In this document: one piece after another, positions 1-9,514 of the stretch | Layout of the letters: the number at the start of each line of letters is the position of its first letter | Numbering within the stretch: position 1 is the first letter of the stretch | Origin: CAWDVK01 sp963805715 | Lineage (GTDB): Bacteria > Actinomycetota > Actinomycetes > Streptosporangiales > Streptosporangiaceae | Length of the DNA stretch: 64,000 nt | Direction: 5' to 3' | Assembly: GCA_963805715.1 (NCBI GenBank) | Contig: CAWDVK010000011.1 | Coordinates: 15,456 to 79,455, forward strand | Made by a program: the position numbers and the translations under genes | Notes under the pieces: model-generated | What the model saw: only the letters and a program-made list of their open reading frames with translations | Told to the model about the DNA's origin: nothing | Database searches by the model: none

Positions 1-264
1 CAGTAACTTCCACGGCGGCGGACAGCGGCCTGCGCGGTTGCGCACAGTGACGCCCGCGGCCGCGGCCGCGGGCCGGCACCGCCGCTGCGCTCCGTAACGA
101 GGCATTCAGCATGTGGTCAGCAAGCTGTGTCCGTTTCTTTATCTCCTCGGTCCTCTGACCCGGTTAAAGGCATTAGAGTCACAGAGAAGGATCTGCTGCT
201 ATACATCAGGTCACTACTGGGGAGCCCGACAACTATCCGGGCATGCGCGTTGAAGGAGTCCGCC

Positions 265-1431
265 TTGCCGGGCATGTTCAGTTTGGGGACCTTCCGGGGG
301 CGCATCGTAGCGCTGGGCGGCGTCATCGTCTTGCTGCTGGCGGCCGGCATCTGGGTGGCGCTGAGCCATGCGTCGGCCCAGCCGACGCCGGGCAGTCAGC
401 ACCAGGCCGCCGGGTCGAAGCCGTCGGCCGATCCGCTGCAGGTGGTATCGGTCACCCCGGCCGATGCGGCCACCGGCGTGAACGGCGCGAGCCCCATCAA
501 GGTCGTCTTCTCGGCCCGGCTGGCGGCGAACTCGCCGATGCCGGCCGTGTCCCCGGCCATCCCCGGTAGCTGGCAGCACGTCAGCGCTGATGCGGTCCAG
601 TTCGTGCCCGCCCGTGGCTTCGCCGAGTACGAGCATGTCAGGGTCGAGATCCCGGCCGGGAGCGCGGGCGTCACCGCAGCCGCGGGGGGCACCCTCGCCG
701 CCCCGGACACCGTGAGCTTCGAGACCGGCGGTTACGCGCCGGCCCGGATGGCCGAGCTGCTCGCGCAACTCGGCTACCTGCCGCTGACCTGGACCCCGGC
801 GGCCGGCACCGCGGCGCCGCTCAGCGATGCCAGCGCCCAGCTCAGCGCCGCCTACGCGCCGCCCGCTGGCACCTTCAGCTGGAAGCCCGGCTACCCGGTC
901 GAGCTGCATGACTTCTGGCAGGACGGCGCCCCGACCAGCCTGATCATGGACGGCGCCGTGATGGCGTTCGAGTCCGACCACGGCCTGACCATGGACGGCG
1001 CGGCCGGGCACGGGGTCTGGGATGTCATGTTCAGGGCACTCGCCGCCGATCAGGTCAACACCAGCGGCTACTCCTACGCGCTGGCCAGCGAGGCCAGCCC
1101 GGAGACGCTCACCGTCTGGCACAACGGCCGGGAGATCCTGCGCACCCTGGCCAACACCGGCATCCCGGCGGCGCCCACCACGATCGGCACGGCGCCGGTG
1201 TACCTGAGGTACAGCTTCCAGATCATGCGCGGGACGAACCCGGACGGCAGCACGTACGCGGACCCGGTGTCCTGGGTGTCGTACTTCCGGTCCGGGGAGG
1301 CCGTGCATTACTTCCCCCGCTACTCCTACGGCTACCCGCAGAGCCTGGGCTGCGTGGAGCTGCCGTACGCGCAGGCCAAGTACATCTGGCCGTACATGAC
1401 CTACGGCACGCTGGTGACCGTCGCGGCCTGA
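265..1431 (+). CDS. Membrane-anchored L,D-transpeptidase (YkuD fold)
   Basis: Probable cell-wall enzyme that forms 3-3 peptidoglycan cross-links outside the membrane. About 388 aa. A hydrophobic segment near residues 10-30 (VIVLLLAAGIWVAL) should anchor it. Next comes an Ig-like region opening VTPADAATGVNGASPIKVVFS-like, then a C-terminal YkuD catalytic domain. The active-site signature is visible as a His in HYFPRYSYGYPQ followed by SLGCVELP, whose Cys (about residue 363) is the expected nucleophile. The start is a choice: GAAGGAG at 252-258 lies 6 nt before a TTG at 265 and 15 nt before an ATG at 274, so I use TTG. The frame stays open back to a GTG at 127, but those residues look non-coding. 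TATACA at 200-205 could be a -10 box. It stands alone upstream of thrS. Family assignment is firm; the start is not. Confidence 0.85.
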   Translation: MPGMFSLGTFRGRIVALGGVIVLLLAAGIWVALSHASAQPTPGSQHQAAGSKPSADPLQVVSVTPADAATGVNGASPIKVVFSARLAANSPMPAVSPAIPGSWQHVSADAVQFVPARGFAEYEHVRVEIPAGSAGVTAAAGGTLAAPDTVSFETGGYAPARMAELLAQLGYLPLTWTPAAGTAAPLSDASAQLSAAYAPPAGTFSWKPGYPVELHDFWQDGAPTSLIMDGAVMAFESDHGLTMDGAAGHGVWDVMFRALAADQVNTSGYSYALASEASPETLTVWHNGREILRTLANTGIPAAPTTIGTAPVYLRYSFQIMRGTNPDGSTYADPVSWVSYFRSGEAVHYFPRYSYGYPQSLGCVELPYAQAKYIWPYMTYGTLVTVAA

Positions 1432-1628
1432 GCCTGCCGCGGCGCCGGCGGGTCCGCCCGGATACCCGCGCACGGCGCGACGCTGACCTCGATAGCATCG
1501 GGACGCAGGGTAATCAGCCCGCAGCAGCCAGCCCGGCTCGGCCAGCAGCGTTCAGCTAGCAGCATCCGGGCCGGCTACCGACCAGCTAGCCCAGCCCGGC
1601 TAGCGCAGCTCAGCCAGAGGAGTCAGCC

Positions 1629-3686
1629 GTGGCCGCCGACAAGCTTCACATCACCCTCGCCGGACGCGAGCTCGTGGTGGAAGCCGGGACGACGGCCGGA
1701 GCCGCGCTCGCCGCTGATGAGCCTGCCGGCCAGCCGCCCCTGGCGGCCAGGATTAACGGCGCGCTGCGTGACCTTGGCACCGCACTGTCCGACGGGGATG
1801 CCGTCGAGCCGGTGACGCTCGCCAGCCCGGACGGGCTGGCCATCCTGCGGCACTCGACCGCGCACGTGCTGGCCCAGGCGGTCCAGGAGCTGTTCCCTGA
1901 GGCGAAGCTGGGCATCGGGCCGCCGGTGGAGAACGGTTTCTACTACGACTTCGACGTGCCCAGGCCGTTCGGCCCGGACGACCTGAAGGCGATCGAGCAG
2001 CGGATGCGCCAGATCGTCAGGCAGGGCCAGCGCTTCGAGCGCCGCGTGGTGACCGACGACCAGGCACGGGCCGAGCTGGCCGGCGAGCCCTACAAGCTCG
2101 AGCTGATCGCGCTGAAGGGCAGCGGGCCCGCCGCCGAGGCGGCCGGCACCGAGATGGCCGCCGCGGACCTGGCCGCCGCGCACAATGCCAGCGGCGTCGC
2201 GGTCAGCGCCGAGGAGGCCGTGGAGGTCGGCGGCGGCGAGCTGACCATCTACGACAACGTCGATCCCGGCTCCGGCGAGGTGCGCTGGAAAGACCTGTGC
2301 CGCGGCCCGCACCTGCCGACCACCCGGCAGATACCGGCGTTCAAGCTCATGCGCAGCGGCGGTGCCTACTGGCGCGGCAGCGAGAAGAACCCGCAGCTGC
2401 AGCGGATCTACGGGACCGCCTGGCCGTCGCGCCAGGAGCAGGACGAGTACCTGCGGATGCTGGCGGAGGCGGAGAAGCGCGATCACCGCAGGCTCGGCGC
2501 CGAGCTGGACCTGTTCTCGTTCCCCGCCGAGATCGGCAGCGGCCTGCCGATCTTCCACCCCAAGGGCGGCACCATCCGCCGGGTGCTGGAGGACTACTCG
2601 CGGCGCCGGCACGAGGAGGCCGGCGACGAGTTCGTCAACACCCCGCACATCACCAAGGCGGAGCTGTTCGAGACCTCGGGGCACCTCGGCTGGTTCGCCG
2701 ACGGCATGTTCCCGCCGATGGACGTCGACGGCTCGCCGTACTACCTGAAGCCGATGAACTGCCCGTTCCACATCCTGGTGTACCGGTCCCGCGGCCGGTC
2801 CTACCGGGAGCTGCCGCTGCGGCTGTTCGAGTTCGGCACCGTGTACCGGTACGAGAAGTCCGGCGTCGTGCATGGCCTGACCCGGGTGCGCGGGCTCACC
2901 ATGGACGACTCGCACATCTTCTGCGCCCGCGAGCAGGCCGGCCCGGAGCTGAAGCGGCTGCTGTCGTTCGTGCTCGACCTGCTGCGCGACTACGGGCTGA
3001 ATGACTTCTACCTCGAGCTGTCCACCCGGGGCCAGGAGAAGGACAAGTTCGTCGGCAGCGACGAGGACTGGGAGCTGGCCACCAGCCAGCTGCGCGAGGC
3101 CGCGGAGGAATCGGGCCTGGTGCTCGTCGACGACCCCGGCGGCGCGGCGTTCTACGGCCCGAAGATCTCCGTCCAGGCCAGGGATGCCATCGGCCGCACC
3201 TGGCAGCTGTCCACCATCCAGCTCGACTACAACGAGCCCAGGCGGTTCGGCCTGGAGTACCAGGCCGCCGACGGCTCCCGGCAGCAGCCGATCATGATCC
3301 ACCGGGCGCTGTTCGGCTCGATCGAGCGCTTCTTCGGCATCCTGACCGAGCACTACGCCGGCGCGTTCCCGCCCTGGCTCGCGCCGGTCCAGGTAGTCGG
3401 CATCCCGATCTCCGACGCGCACGTGCCCTACCTGCAGGGCGTCGCGGCGCTGCTGCGCGAGCACGGCATCCGGGTCCAGGTGGACACCGGTGATGAGCGG
3501 ATGCAGAAGAAGATCAGGACCGCGCAGCAGCAGAAGGTGCCGTTCATGCTGCTGGCCGGCGATGCCGATGTGGCCGCGGGAGCCGTTTCGTTCCGGTACC
3601 GGAGTGGCGACCAGAAGAACGGAGTTCCGGTCGCCGAGGCGATCGCCGAGATCACTGCGGCCGTGGCCAGCCGGGCGCAGGTCTGA
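1629..3686 (+). CDS. thrS: Threonyl-tRNA synthetase
   Basis: Charges tRNA-Thr in the cytoplasm. At 685 aa it is normal for the family. In order: TGS domain (residues 1-65, LHITLAGRELVVEAGTTAG), editing domain with the HSTAH zinc/catalytic motif near residues 78-82, class II core with the motif 2 region (RLFEFGTVYRYEKSG) and cysteine of MNCPFHILV, motif 3 region (ALFGSIERFFGILTEHYAG), and the C-terminal anticodon-binding domain (VQVVGIPISDAHVPYLQG). The GTG start has AGAGGAG at 1616-1622 with a 6-nt spacer. The HIT gene follows after 5 bases, so the two are likely co-transcribed, as in mycobacteria. No T-box-like leader is visible in the 197-nt upstream gap, which holds only imperfect CAGCCCGGCT-type repeats. 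Confidence 0.97.
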   Translation: MAADKLHITLAGRELVVEAGTTAGAALAADEPAGQPPLAARINGALRDLGTALSDGDAVEPVTLASPDGLAILRHSTAHVLAQAVQELFPEAKLGIGPPVENGFYYDFDVPRPFGPDDLKAIEQRMRQIVRQGQRFERRVVTDDQARAELAGEPYKLELIALKGSGPAAEAAGTEMAAADLAAAHNASGVAVSAEEAVEVGGGELTIYDNVDPGSGEVRWKDLCRGPHLPTTRQIPAFKLMRSGGAYWRGSEKNPQLQRIYGTAWPSRQEQDEYLRMLAEAEKRDHRRLGAELDLFSFPAEIGSGLPIFHPKGGTIRRVLEDYSRRRHEEAGDEFVNTPHITKAELFETSGHLGWFADGMFPPMDVDGSPYYLKPMNCPFHILVYRSRGRSYRELPLRLFEFGTVYRYEKSGVVHGLTRVRGLTMDDSHIFCAREQAGPELKRLLSFVLDLLRDYGLNDFYLELSTRGQEKDKFVGSDEDWELATSQLREAAEESGLVLVDDPGGAAFYGPKISVQARDAIGRTWQLSTIQLDYNEPRRFGLEYQAADGSRQQPIMIHRALFGSIERFFGILTEHYAGAFPPWLAPVQVVGIPISDAHVPYLQGVAALLREHGIRVQVDTGDERMQKKIRTAQQQKVPFMLLAGDADVAAGAVSFRYRSGDQKNGVPVAEAIAEITAAVASRAQV

Positions 3687-3691
3687 GCGCG

Positions 3692-4258
3692 GTGACCGAG
3701 AGCGAGCCAGTCAGCCCGGCCGTGGACGATGCGCCGGACGGGTTCCAGCGGCTCTGGATGCCGCACCGGATGGCTTACATCAAGGGCCAGGGCAAGCCGG
3801 CGAACAGCGAGTCGGCGGAGTGCCCGTTCTGCCGCATTCCCAGCCTGAGCGACGACGAGGGGCTGATCGTAGCCCGCGGCACGCTGGTGTACGCGGTGCT
3901 GAACCTGTACCCGTACAACGCCGGCCACCTGCTGGTATGCCCGTACCGGCACGTCGCCGACTACACCGAGCTGGCCGCGGACGAGACCGCCGAGCTGGCC
4001 GAGTTCACCAAGCGGGCGATGGCCACGCTGCGCGCGGCATCCGGCGCGCAGGGCTTCAACATCGGCATGAACGTGGGCGGCGTGGCCGGGGCCGGCATCG
4101 CGGCGCACCTGCACCAGCACGTGGTGCCGCGCTGGGGCGGTGACGCCAACTTCATGCCGGTCGTCGGCCGGACGAAGGTGCTCCCGCAGCTGCTCGCCGA
4201 CACCAGGCAGATGCTGGCCGGCGCCTGGCCTGGCGCCGGCCAGCCCGCCTCCGCGTAG
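3692..4258 (+). CDS. HIT-family Ap4A phosphorylase-like protein
   Basis: Nucleotide-binding histidine-triad protein of 188 aa. The triad reads HLHQHVV at about residues 139-145; the middle or last His would form the nucleotidyl intermediate. A CPFC motif near residue 45 and LVCPYRHVADYTEL match the actinobacterial diadenosine tetraphosphate phosphorylase group (the Rv2613c type), which lies beside thrS and pgsA in mycobacteria. Ap4A is a by-product of aminoacyl-tRNA synthetases, so its place after thrS makes sense. The GTG start follows the thrS stop by 5 bases without a strong Shine-Dalgarno, suggesting translational coupling. Family membership is sure; the substrate is inferred from homology and synteny. 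Confidence 0.9.
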   Translation: MTESEPVSPAVDDAPDGFQRLWMPHRMAYIKGQGKPANSESAECPFCRIPSLSDDEGLIVARGTLVYAVLNLYPYNAGHLLVCPYRHVADYTELAADETAELAEFTKRAMATLRAASGAQGFNIGMNVGGVAGAGIAAHLHQHVVPRWGGDANFMPVVGRTKVLPQLLADTRQMLAGAWPGAGQPASA

Positions 4259-4307
4259 CCGCCGGCCCTGCGCGGCCGCCGGCCCCGCCTGGCCGCCGGC
4301 GCGCTGC

Positions 4308-6458
4308 CTAGCCCGGCTTGGACTCGCTGGCCACCTTCTCGGCGAGGTGCGAGGGCAGCGGCTCATAGCGCAGGTAAGACCGGGTGAACGAGCCCGTGCC
4401 GTGCGACATCGACCTCAGGTCGATGGCATAACGGGTGATCTCCAGCTCCGGGATCTCCGCCTTGACCAGCGTCCGGCCGCCGGCTACCGGCTCGGTGCCG
4501 AGCACCCGGCCGCGGCGCGACGACAAGTCCGACATGACCGCGCCGACAAAGTCGTCAGCGACCAGCACCGAGACCTCGTCAACCGGCTCGAGCAGCAGGC
4601 CCTGCGCCTTGTCCGTCGCGTCCCGCAGCGCGGCCCGGCCGGCCTTCTGGAAGGCCATGTCCGAGGAGTCCACCGAGTGGGCCTTGCCGTCGTAGAGGGT
4701 GACCCGGATGTCGACCATCGGGTACCCGGCGATCACGCCCTGCTCCATCTGCGCCCGGACGCCCTTCTCGACCGACGGGATGAACTGCCGCGGTACCACC
4801 CCACCGACGATCTTGTCGACGAACTCGAACCCGCCGCCGGATGGCAGCGGCTCGACCTCGATGTGGCAGATGCCGAACTCGCCGTGCCCGCCGGTCTGCT
4901 TGACATTGCGGCCCAGCCCGTCGGCCTTGCTGCCCAGCGTCTCGCGCAGCGGCACCCGCAGCGGGGTTGTCTCGACCTCGACCCCGTAGCGGCTGGCCAG
5001 CCGGTCCAGCGCGAGATCGGCGTGCGCCTCGCCCATGCACCAGAGCACCAGCTGGCGGGTCTCGGCGTTGTTCTCCAGCCGCAGCGTCGGGTCCTCGGCC
5101 ACCAGCCGGGCCAGGGCCTGCGACATCTTGTCCTCGTCGGCCTTGGACTTGGCCACGATCGCGACCGGCAGCAGCGGCTCCGGCATGTGCCAGGGCTCCA
5201 TCAGCAGCGGCCGGTCCTTGTCGGAGAGCGTGTCCCCGGTTTCCGCCGTGGACAGCTTGGCCACGGCGCAGATGTCCCCGGCGGCGCACATGGCCACGCT
5301 GCGCTGGTGCTTGCCCAGCGGCGAGGTGAGCGCACCCATCCGCTCGTCCTGATCGTGGTCGGCGTGCCCGCTGTCGGCGCGCCCGTGCCCGGACACGTGC
5401 ACGGTGGCATCGGGCCGCAGCGTGCCGGAGAACACCCGGACCAGGCTGATCCGGCCGACGTAGGGGTCAGAGGTGGTCTTGACGACCTCGGCGATGAGCG
5501 GCCCGTCCGGGTCGCAGGCGATGCCGCTGACCGGCTTGCCGTCCACGGTCGTGACCGAGGGCAGCGGATGCTCGGCCGGGGCGGGGAACGCCTGGGTGAT
5601 GATCTCCAGCAGCTCGGTCAGGCCGATGCCGTGCGGCGTGGCCACGGCGAGCACCGGGTAGAAGCTGCCCCGGGCCACCGCCTTCTCCAGGTCCTCGATC
5701 AGCCCCTTGACCTCGATCTGCTCGCCGGAGAGATACGAGTCCATCAGCGACTCGTCCTCGCTCTCCTGGATGATCGCCTCGATCAGCGAGCTGCGGGCCG
5801 CCTCGGTCCGGTCCGCGTCAGCGGGCTCGATGCCGGTCTCGGCCCGGCTGCCCGATGAGTAGTCGTGAAACCGCTGCGACAGCAGCCCGATCAGGCCGCG
5901 CACGCCGCCCTGGCCGTCGCCGACCGGCAGGTACAGCGGTGCGACGGAGTCGCCGAACGCGCTCCGGCAGGCGGCCAGTGCCTCGTCGAAATCGCCGCGC
6001 TGGTGATCGATCTTGGTGACGATCACGGCGCGCGGGGTGCCCACGGCCGCGCACTCCTCCCACAGCATCCGGGTCAGGCCGTCCACGCCGTCCGCGGCCG
6101 AGATGGTGAACAGGGCGGCGTCAGCGGCGCGCAGGCCGGCCCGCAGGTCGCCGGTGAAGTCGGCGTAACCGGGGGCGTCCAGCAGGTTCACCTTGATCCC
6201 GGCGTGCTCGAACGGCACCAGCGTGAGGTTCACCGAGCGCTGCTGCCGGATTTCCACCTCGTCGAAGTCGCTGACGGTGCTGCCGTCCTCGACCCGCCCC
6301 GCCCGCTGGATCGTTCCCGTGGCGGCCAGCAGCGCCTCGGCCAGCGTTGTCTTCCCGGCTCCTGAGTGGCCGACCAGCACCACGTTGCGTACGCTCTCGG
6401 GCTGGCCGGCCGATGGTGCCCTGCCGGCGGCTCCCGGTGCGTGACCTTTATCCGCCAT
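4308..6458 (-). CDS. Elongation factor G-like GTPase (EF-G2 type)
   Basis: Translational GTPase paralogue of EF-G. GTP-binding motifs are visible: G1 GHSGAGKTTL (near residue 30), G3 DAPGYADF, and G4 as TKID rather than the usual NKxD. EF-G domains II, IV and V follow, with the domain IV region KQTGGHGEFGICHIEVEPL and C-terminal SHGTGSFTRSYLRYEPLP. About 716 aa. Start choice: AGGAGG lies only 2 nt from an ATG at 6464 but 8 nt from a second in-frame ATG at 6458, so I start at MADKGHAPG. The gene runs against its neighbours, splitting the thrS-HIT block from pgsA. Its cellular role is unsettled; the mycobacterial FusA2 paralogue is the closest named relative. It should not be called fusA, since the canonical gene sits with rpsL/rpsG/tuf. 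Confidence 0.88.
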   Translation of the reverse strand: MADKGHAPGAAGRAPSAGQPESVRNVVLVGHSGAGKTTLAEALLAATGTIQRAGRVEDGSTVSDFDEVEIRQQRSVNLTLVPFEHAGIKVNLLDAPGYADFTGDLRAGLRAADAALFTISAADGVDGLTRMLWEECAAVGTPRAVIVTKIDHQRGDFDEALAACRSAFGDSVAPLYLPVGDGQGGVRGLIGLLSQRFHDYSSGSRAETGIEPADADRTEAARSSLIEAIIQESEDESLMDSYLSGEQIEVKGLIEDLEKAVARGSFYPVLAVATPHGIGLTELLEIITQAFPAPAEHPLPSVTTVDGKPVSGIACDPDGPLIAEVVKTTSDPYVGRISLVRVFSGTLRPDATVHVSGHGRADSGHADHDQDERMGALTSPLGKHQRSVAMCAAGDICAVAKLSTAETGDTLSDKDRPLLMEPWHMPEPLLPVAIVAKSKADEDKMSQALARLVAEDPTLRLENNAETRQLVLWCMGEAHADLALDRLASRYGVEVETTPLRVPLRETLGSKADGLGRNVKQTGGHGEFGICHIEVEPLPSGGGFEFVDKIVGGVVPRQFIPSVEKGVRAQMEQGVIAGYPMVDIRVTLYDGKAHSVDSSDMAFQKAGRAALRDATDKAQGLLLEPVDEVSVLVADDFVGAVMSDLSSRRGRVLGTEPVAGGRTLVKAEIPELEITRYAIDLRSMSHGTGSFTRSYLRYEPLPSHLAEKVASESKPG

Positions 6459-6558
6459 CAGCATCGCCTCCTAATAGCGTGTTCGCCTGCTGCACGCCCA
6501 GCCTTTACCTGCGGGCTGGCGACCACAAGCCCCCGGGTGCAATCACCCATGGCTGTCC

Positions 6559-6594
6559 CGGTGTGTCCGGCGGTGTGTCCGGCGGTGTGTCCGG
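6559..6594. repeat. Three exact 12-bp tandem repeats
   Basis: The unit CGGTGTGTCCGG occurs three times without change, between the divergent EF-G2-like gene and pgsA. Function unknown; it could be slippage or part of a regulatory site for either promoter. Confidence 0.9.
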
Positions 6595-6644
6595 CCGCGC
6601 AACCGCCTGGCGTCGGCGCCGCGCGCCAGTAGGATCAAGCCGCC

Positions 6645-7415
6645 ATGCTGACCAAGCTGCGACCGGCACTCGCCCGCCTGCTCACCCCGGCCGGCCGGGC
6701 GCTTGCGCGCACCCCGGTAACCCCCAACGCGCTGACCATGATCGGGACGGTCGGCGTGTCGGCCGGCGCGCTCGCGCTGTTCCCGACGGGCCACCTGTTC
6801 GCCGGGGTGGTGGTCTGCACCGTTTTCGTGCTCGCCGACATGCTCGACGGCACCCTGGCCAGGGTCAAGGGGACGACCGGCAGCTTCGGGGCGTTCCTCG
6901 ACTCCACCCTGGACCGGGTGGCGGACGCGGCGATCTTCGCCGGCCTGGCCGCCTGGTTCGTGCTGGGCGGCCGCAGTCACCTGCTGGCCGGGGTCGCCGT
7001 GTACTGCCTGGTTTCCGGGGCGCTGGTGTCTTACGCCAAGGCGCGAGCCGAGAGTCTCGGGCTGAAGGCCGATGCCGGCTTCGCAGAACGGACCGAACGG
7101 CTGCTTATCGGGCTTGTTGCGGCGGGCCTGTCCGGCCTTGGCGTACCGTATGTCCTTCCAGCAGGTCTCTGGTTGCTCGCGGCAGTGAGCACGATCACCT
7201 TCGGGCAGCGAGTGCTGGCGGCACGCCGTTCCGCCGCGGCACTCGCCGCGTCGGCAGCGCCAGGGCCGGGGCCGGGCGGCGTGGGGGCGGCCGGGCCGGG
7301 CGAGCAGCGCGGGCCGGGTTCCGCGGCCGGAAGCGAGGGCTCCGCAGCCGGAAGCGAGGGCTCCGCGGCTGGAAGTAAGGGTTCCGCAGCTGGAGGTAAC
7401 GGATGCCAGGACTGA
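6645..7415 (+). CDS. pgsA: Phosphatidylinositol phosphate synthase (CDP-alcohol phosphatidyltransferase)
   Basis: Integral membrane enzyme joining CDP-diacylglycerol and inositol phosphate, the first step towards phosphatidylinositol and its mannosides. 256 aa. The CDP-alcohol phosphatidyltransferase signature D-x2-DG-x2-AR-x8-G-x3-D-x3-D is complete: DMLDGTLARVKG then GAFLDSTLDR, around residues 66-92. Several hydrophobic helices follow. After residue 200 the protein becomes a Gly/Ala/Ser tail containing four 7-residue repeats (SAAGSEG) encoded by a 21-bp tandem repeat. Start ATG with AGGA about 10 nt upstream. The acyltransferase gene overlaps its end by 13 bases. The inositol-phosphate substrate is inferred from synteny with PimA and the PIM acyltransferase. 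Confidence 0.92.
   Translation: MLTKLRPALARLLTPAGRALARTPVTPNALTMIGTVGVSAGALALFPTGHLFAGVVVCTVFVLADMLDGTLARVKGTTGSFGAFLDSTLDRVADAAIFAGLAAWFVLGGRSHLLAGVAVYCLVSGALVSYAKARAESLGLKADAGFAERTERLLIGLVAAGLSGLGVPYVLPAGLWLLAAVSTITFGQRVLAARRSAAALAASAAPGPGPGGVGAAGPGEQRGPGSAAGSEGSAAGSEGSAAGSKGSAAGGNGCQD
7320..7403 (+). repeat. 21-bp in-frame minisatellite in pgsA
   Basis: Four copies of a 21-nt unit starting TCCGCGGCCGGAAGCGAG (7320, 7341, 7362, 7383), diverging towards the 3' end. They encode SAAGSEG-type repeats in the C-terminal tail and run to the start codon of the next gene. Confidence 0.9.
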
Positions 7416-8392
7416 AGGACCGGCTGGCCGCGCTCGGATACGGCCTGGGCTGGTCGCTGCTCTGCCGGGTTCCCGAGGCATGGGCGCAGGCCGGGTTCCG
7501 TTATGTCGCTGACATCGCCTGGCGCCGGCAGGGCCCGCGGGTGCAGGTCCTGGAGGCCAACCTGCGGCGGGTGCTCGGCCCGGATGCGACACAGCAGCAA
7601 CTGCGGGCCACCTCGCGGGAATCTATGCGGTCGTATGCGCGCTACTGGCTAGAAGTATTCAGGCTGCCCGTTATGCCAGTTGAGCGGCTGGTGGAGGGAA
7701 TGCACGCCTACGGCCCGTTTGACAAAGCCTTCGCCGACCTGGCGGCCGGGCGCGGCATTGTTTTCGCGTTGCCGCACATGGGGAACTGGGATCAGGCGGG
7801 GGCATGGATTATTGCCCAGGGGGCAGGCTCCATTACAGCCGTGATGGAGCACATCGAGCCGGAGTCGGTGTATGACCGGTTCGTCGCTTTTCGTCAGAGC
7901 CTCGGCATGGAGGTGCTGCCGGCCAGCGGGGGGGCCAGGCCGTTCGGCATCCTGGCGCAGCGCCTGCGGGCCGGCCGGGTGGTCGTGCTGGTCTCCGACC
8001 GGGACGTCACGGGCGGCGGCATCGAGGTGGAGTTCTTCGGCGAGCGGGCCAGGATGACGCCGGGAGCGGCCGCCCTGGCCCTGCAGACGGGCGCCGCCCT
8101 GATGCCGGTCGCGCTGTGGTTCGACGGCTCCGGCTGGGGCGTGCGGATCGGCGAGGAGATCCCGGTGCCGCCGGACGGAGACAGGAGGCAGCAGGTGACC
8201 GCGATGACGCAGCAGGTCGCGCGGTTCTTCGAGGATGGGATCCGGGCCCACCCGCAGGACTGGCACATGCTGCAGCGGGTGTTCACCGCTGACCTCGACC
8301 CGGCCCGGCTGGCCGCCGCGCAGGCACGCGCAGCGGCCGCCCAGGGCGCGGCAGGCCAGGGGGCAGCGAGCCGCGGAGCGGGCGACCCATGA
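7403..8392 (+). CDS. Phosphatidylinositol mannoside acyltransferase
   Basis: LPLAT/HtrB-like membrane-associated acyltransferase of 329 aa, expected to acylate a mannose of PIM (the PatA role). The catalytic H-x4-D motif is HMGNWD near residues 126-131, inside ALPHMGNWDQAG. Downstream FGILAQRLRAGRVVVLVSDRD and FFGERARMTPGAAALA match the family. It lies between pgsA and pimA, the same order as mycobacterial Rv2612c-Rv2611c-Rv2610c, which supports the pathway assignment. It starts inside the end of pgsA and its TGA overlaps the pimA ATG (ATGA), so translation is probably coupled. The C-terminus is an Ala/Gln/Gly-rich tail. Confidence 0.9.
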   Translation: MPGLKDRLAALGYGLGWSLLCRVPEAWAQAGFRYVADIAWRRQGPRVQVLEANLRRVLGPDATQQQLRATSRESMRSYARYWLEVFRLPVMPVERLVEGMHAYGPFDKAFADLAAGRGIVFALPHMGNWDQAGAWIIAQGAGSITAVMEHIEPESVYDRFVAFRQSLGMEVLPASGGARPFGILAQRLRAGRVVVLVSDRDVTGGGIEVEFFGERARMTPGAAALALQTGAALMPVALWFDGSGWGVRIGEEIPVPPDGDRRQQVTAMTQQVARFFEDGIRAHPQDWHMLQRVFTADLDPARLAAAQARAAAAQGAAGQGAASRGAGDP

Positions 8393-9514
8393 GAATCGGC
8401 CTGGTCTGCCCCTATACCTGGGATGTCCCCGGCGGCGTGCAGGAGCACGTCCGGGGACTTGCCGAGGCGCTGATCGAGCTCGGCCACGAGGTCTCGGTCA
8501 TAGCGCCGGCCGAGGACGAGTCACTGCTGCCCTATTACGTGGTGTCGGCCGGCCGCGCCGTCCCGGTGCCCTATAACGGCTCGGTGGCCCGGCTGGCGTT
8601 CGGCTTCGGCGCGGTCAGCCGGGTGCGCCGCTGGGTGAAGGACGGCAACTTCAACGTCCTGCACGTGCACGAGCCCACCGCGCCCAGCCTGGGCCTGCTG
8701 GCCTGCTGGGTCGCCGACGACCCGATCGTCGCGACCGTGCACACCGCCATCCCCCGGTCCCGCATGCTGCACGTGGCCCAGCCGATCCTGCAGTCGGCGC
8801 TGGAGAAGATCAGCGGCCGGATCGCGGTGTCGGAGGCAGCGCGGACGACGCTGGTCGAGCATCTGGGCGGCGACGCTGTCCTCATTCCAAACGGGGTCTC
8901 GGTGCGCCGTTTCGAGAAGGCTGATCCGCTGCCCGGCTGGCCCGGGGCCGGCGGGACGCTGGGCTTCCTGGGCCGGATCGACGAGCCGCGCAAGGGACTG
9001 GCCATCCTGCTGCAGGCCTTCGCGCTGATGGCGCCGCAGCGTCCGGGCCTGCGCCTGCTCGTGGCCGGGCCCGGCGATGCCGACGAGGCGCTGGAGCAGG
9101 TGCCCGCCGGCCTGCGCGGCCGAGTCGTGCTGCTCGGCCAGGTCAGCGACGAGGACAAGGTACGGATGCTGCACTCCGTCGACGTGTTCTGCGCGCCGAA
9201 CACCGGCGGCGAGAGCTTCGGGATCGTGCTGGCTGAGGCGATGGCGGCCGGCGCGCCGATCGCGGCCAGTGACCTGGACGCGTTCCGGCGGGTGCTGCGC
9301 GGCGGCCGGGCCGGGGAGCTGTTCGAGACCGGCAGCGCGGCGAGCCTGGCGGCCGCGGCCGGCGCTGCTGGATGACCCGGCCCGGCGGGCGACGCTCGCG
9401 GCGGCCGCATCGGTGGCCGTCCGGGACTACGACTGGAAGGTCGTGGCCCGTGACGTGCTGCGGGTCTACGAGGCGGTGGCCCCGGCCGCCGGCCGCATGG
9501 CTGTCGCGCTGTGA
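8389..9514 (+). CDS. pimA: Phosphatidyl-myo-inositol mannosyltransferase PimA, with a single-base frameshift
   Basis: GT4 glycosyltransferase that transfers the first mannose from GDP-mannose to phosphatidylinositol at the inner membrane face. The N-terminal Rossmann domain begins MRIGLVCPYTWDVPGGVQEH. The GT-B donor site reads FLGRIDEPRKGL, and the EX7E-type motif appears in GGESFGIVLAEAMAAG. The first frame ends early at 9375 (GSAASLAAAAGAAG then stop). Reading resumes one base later as ALLDDPARRATLAAAASVAVRDYDW and ends at 9514, giving about 374 aa, the usual length. The shift fits one extra base in the G/C-rich stretch near 9345-9362. The gene overlaps its neighbours at both ends (ATGA upstream, GTGA downstream). 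It is essential in mycobacteria, so a sequence error is more likely than a true mutation. Confidence 0.88.

Noticed and set aside
1623..3464. A 613-codon minus-strand frame opposite thrS
   Set aside because: Same GC artefact; no ribosome binding site and no recognisable motif.
4140..5858. A 572-codon plus-strand frame opposite the EF-G2-like gene
   Set aside because: The reverse-strand EF-G2 reading has complete GTPase motifs; this is its shadow.
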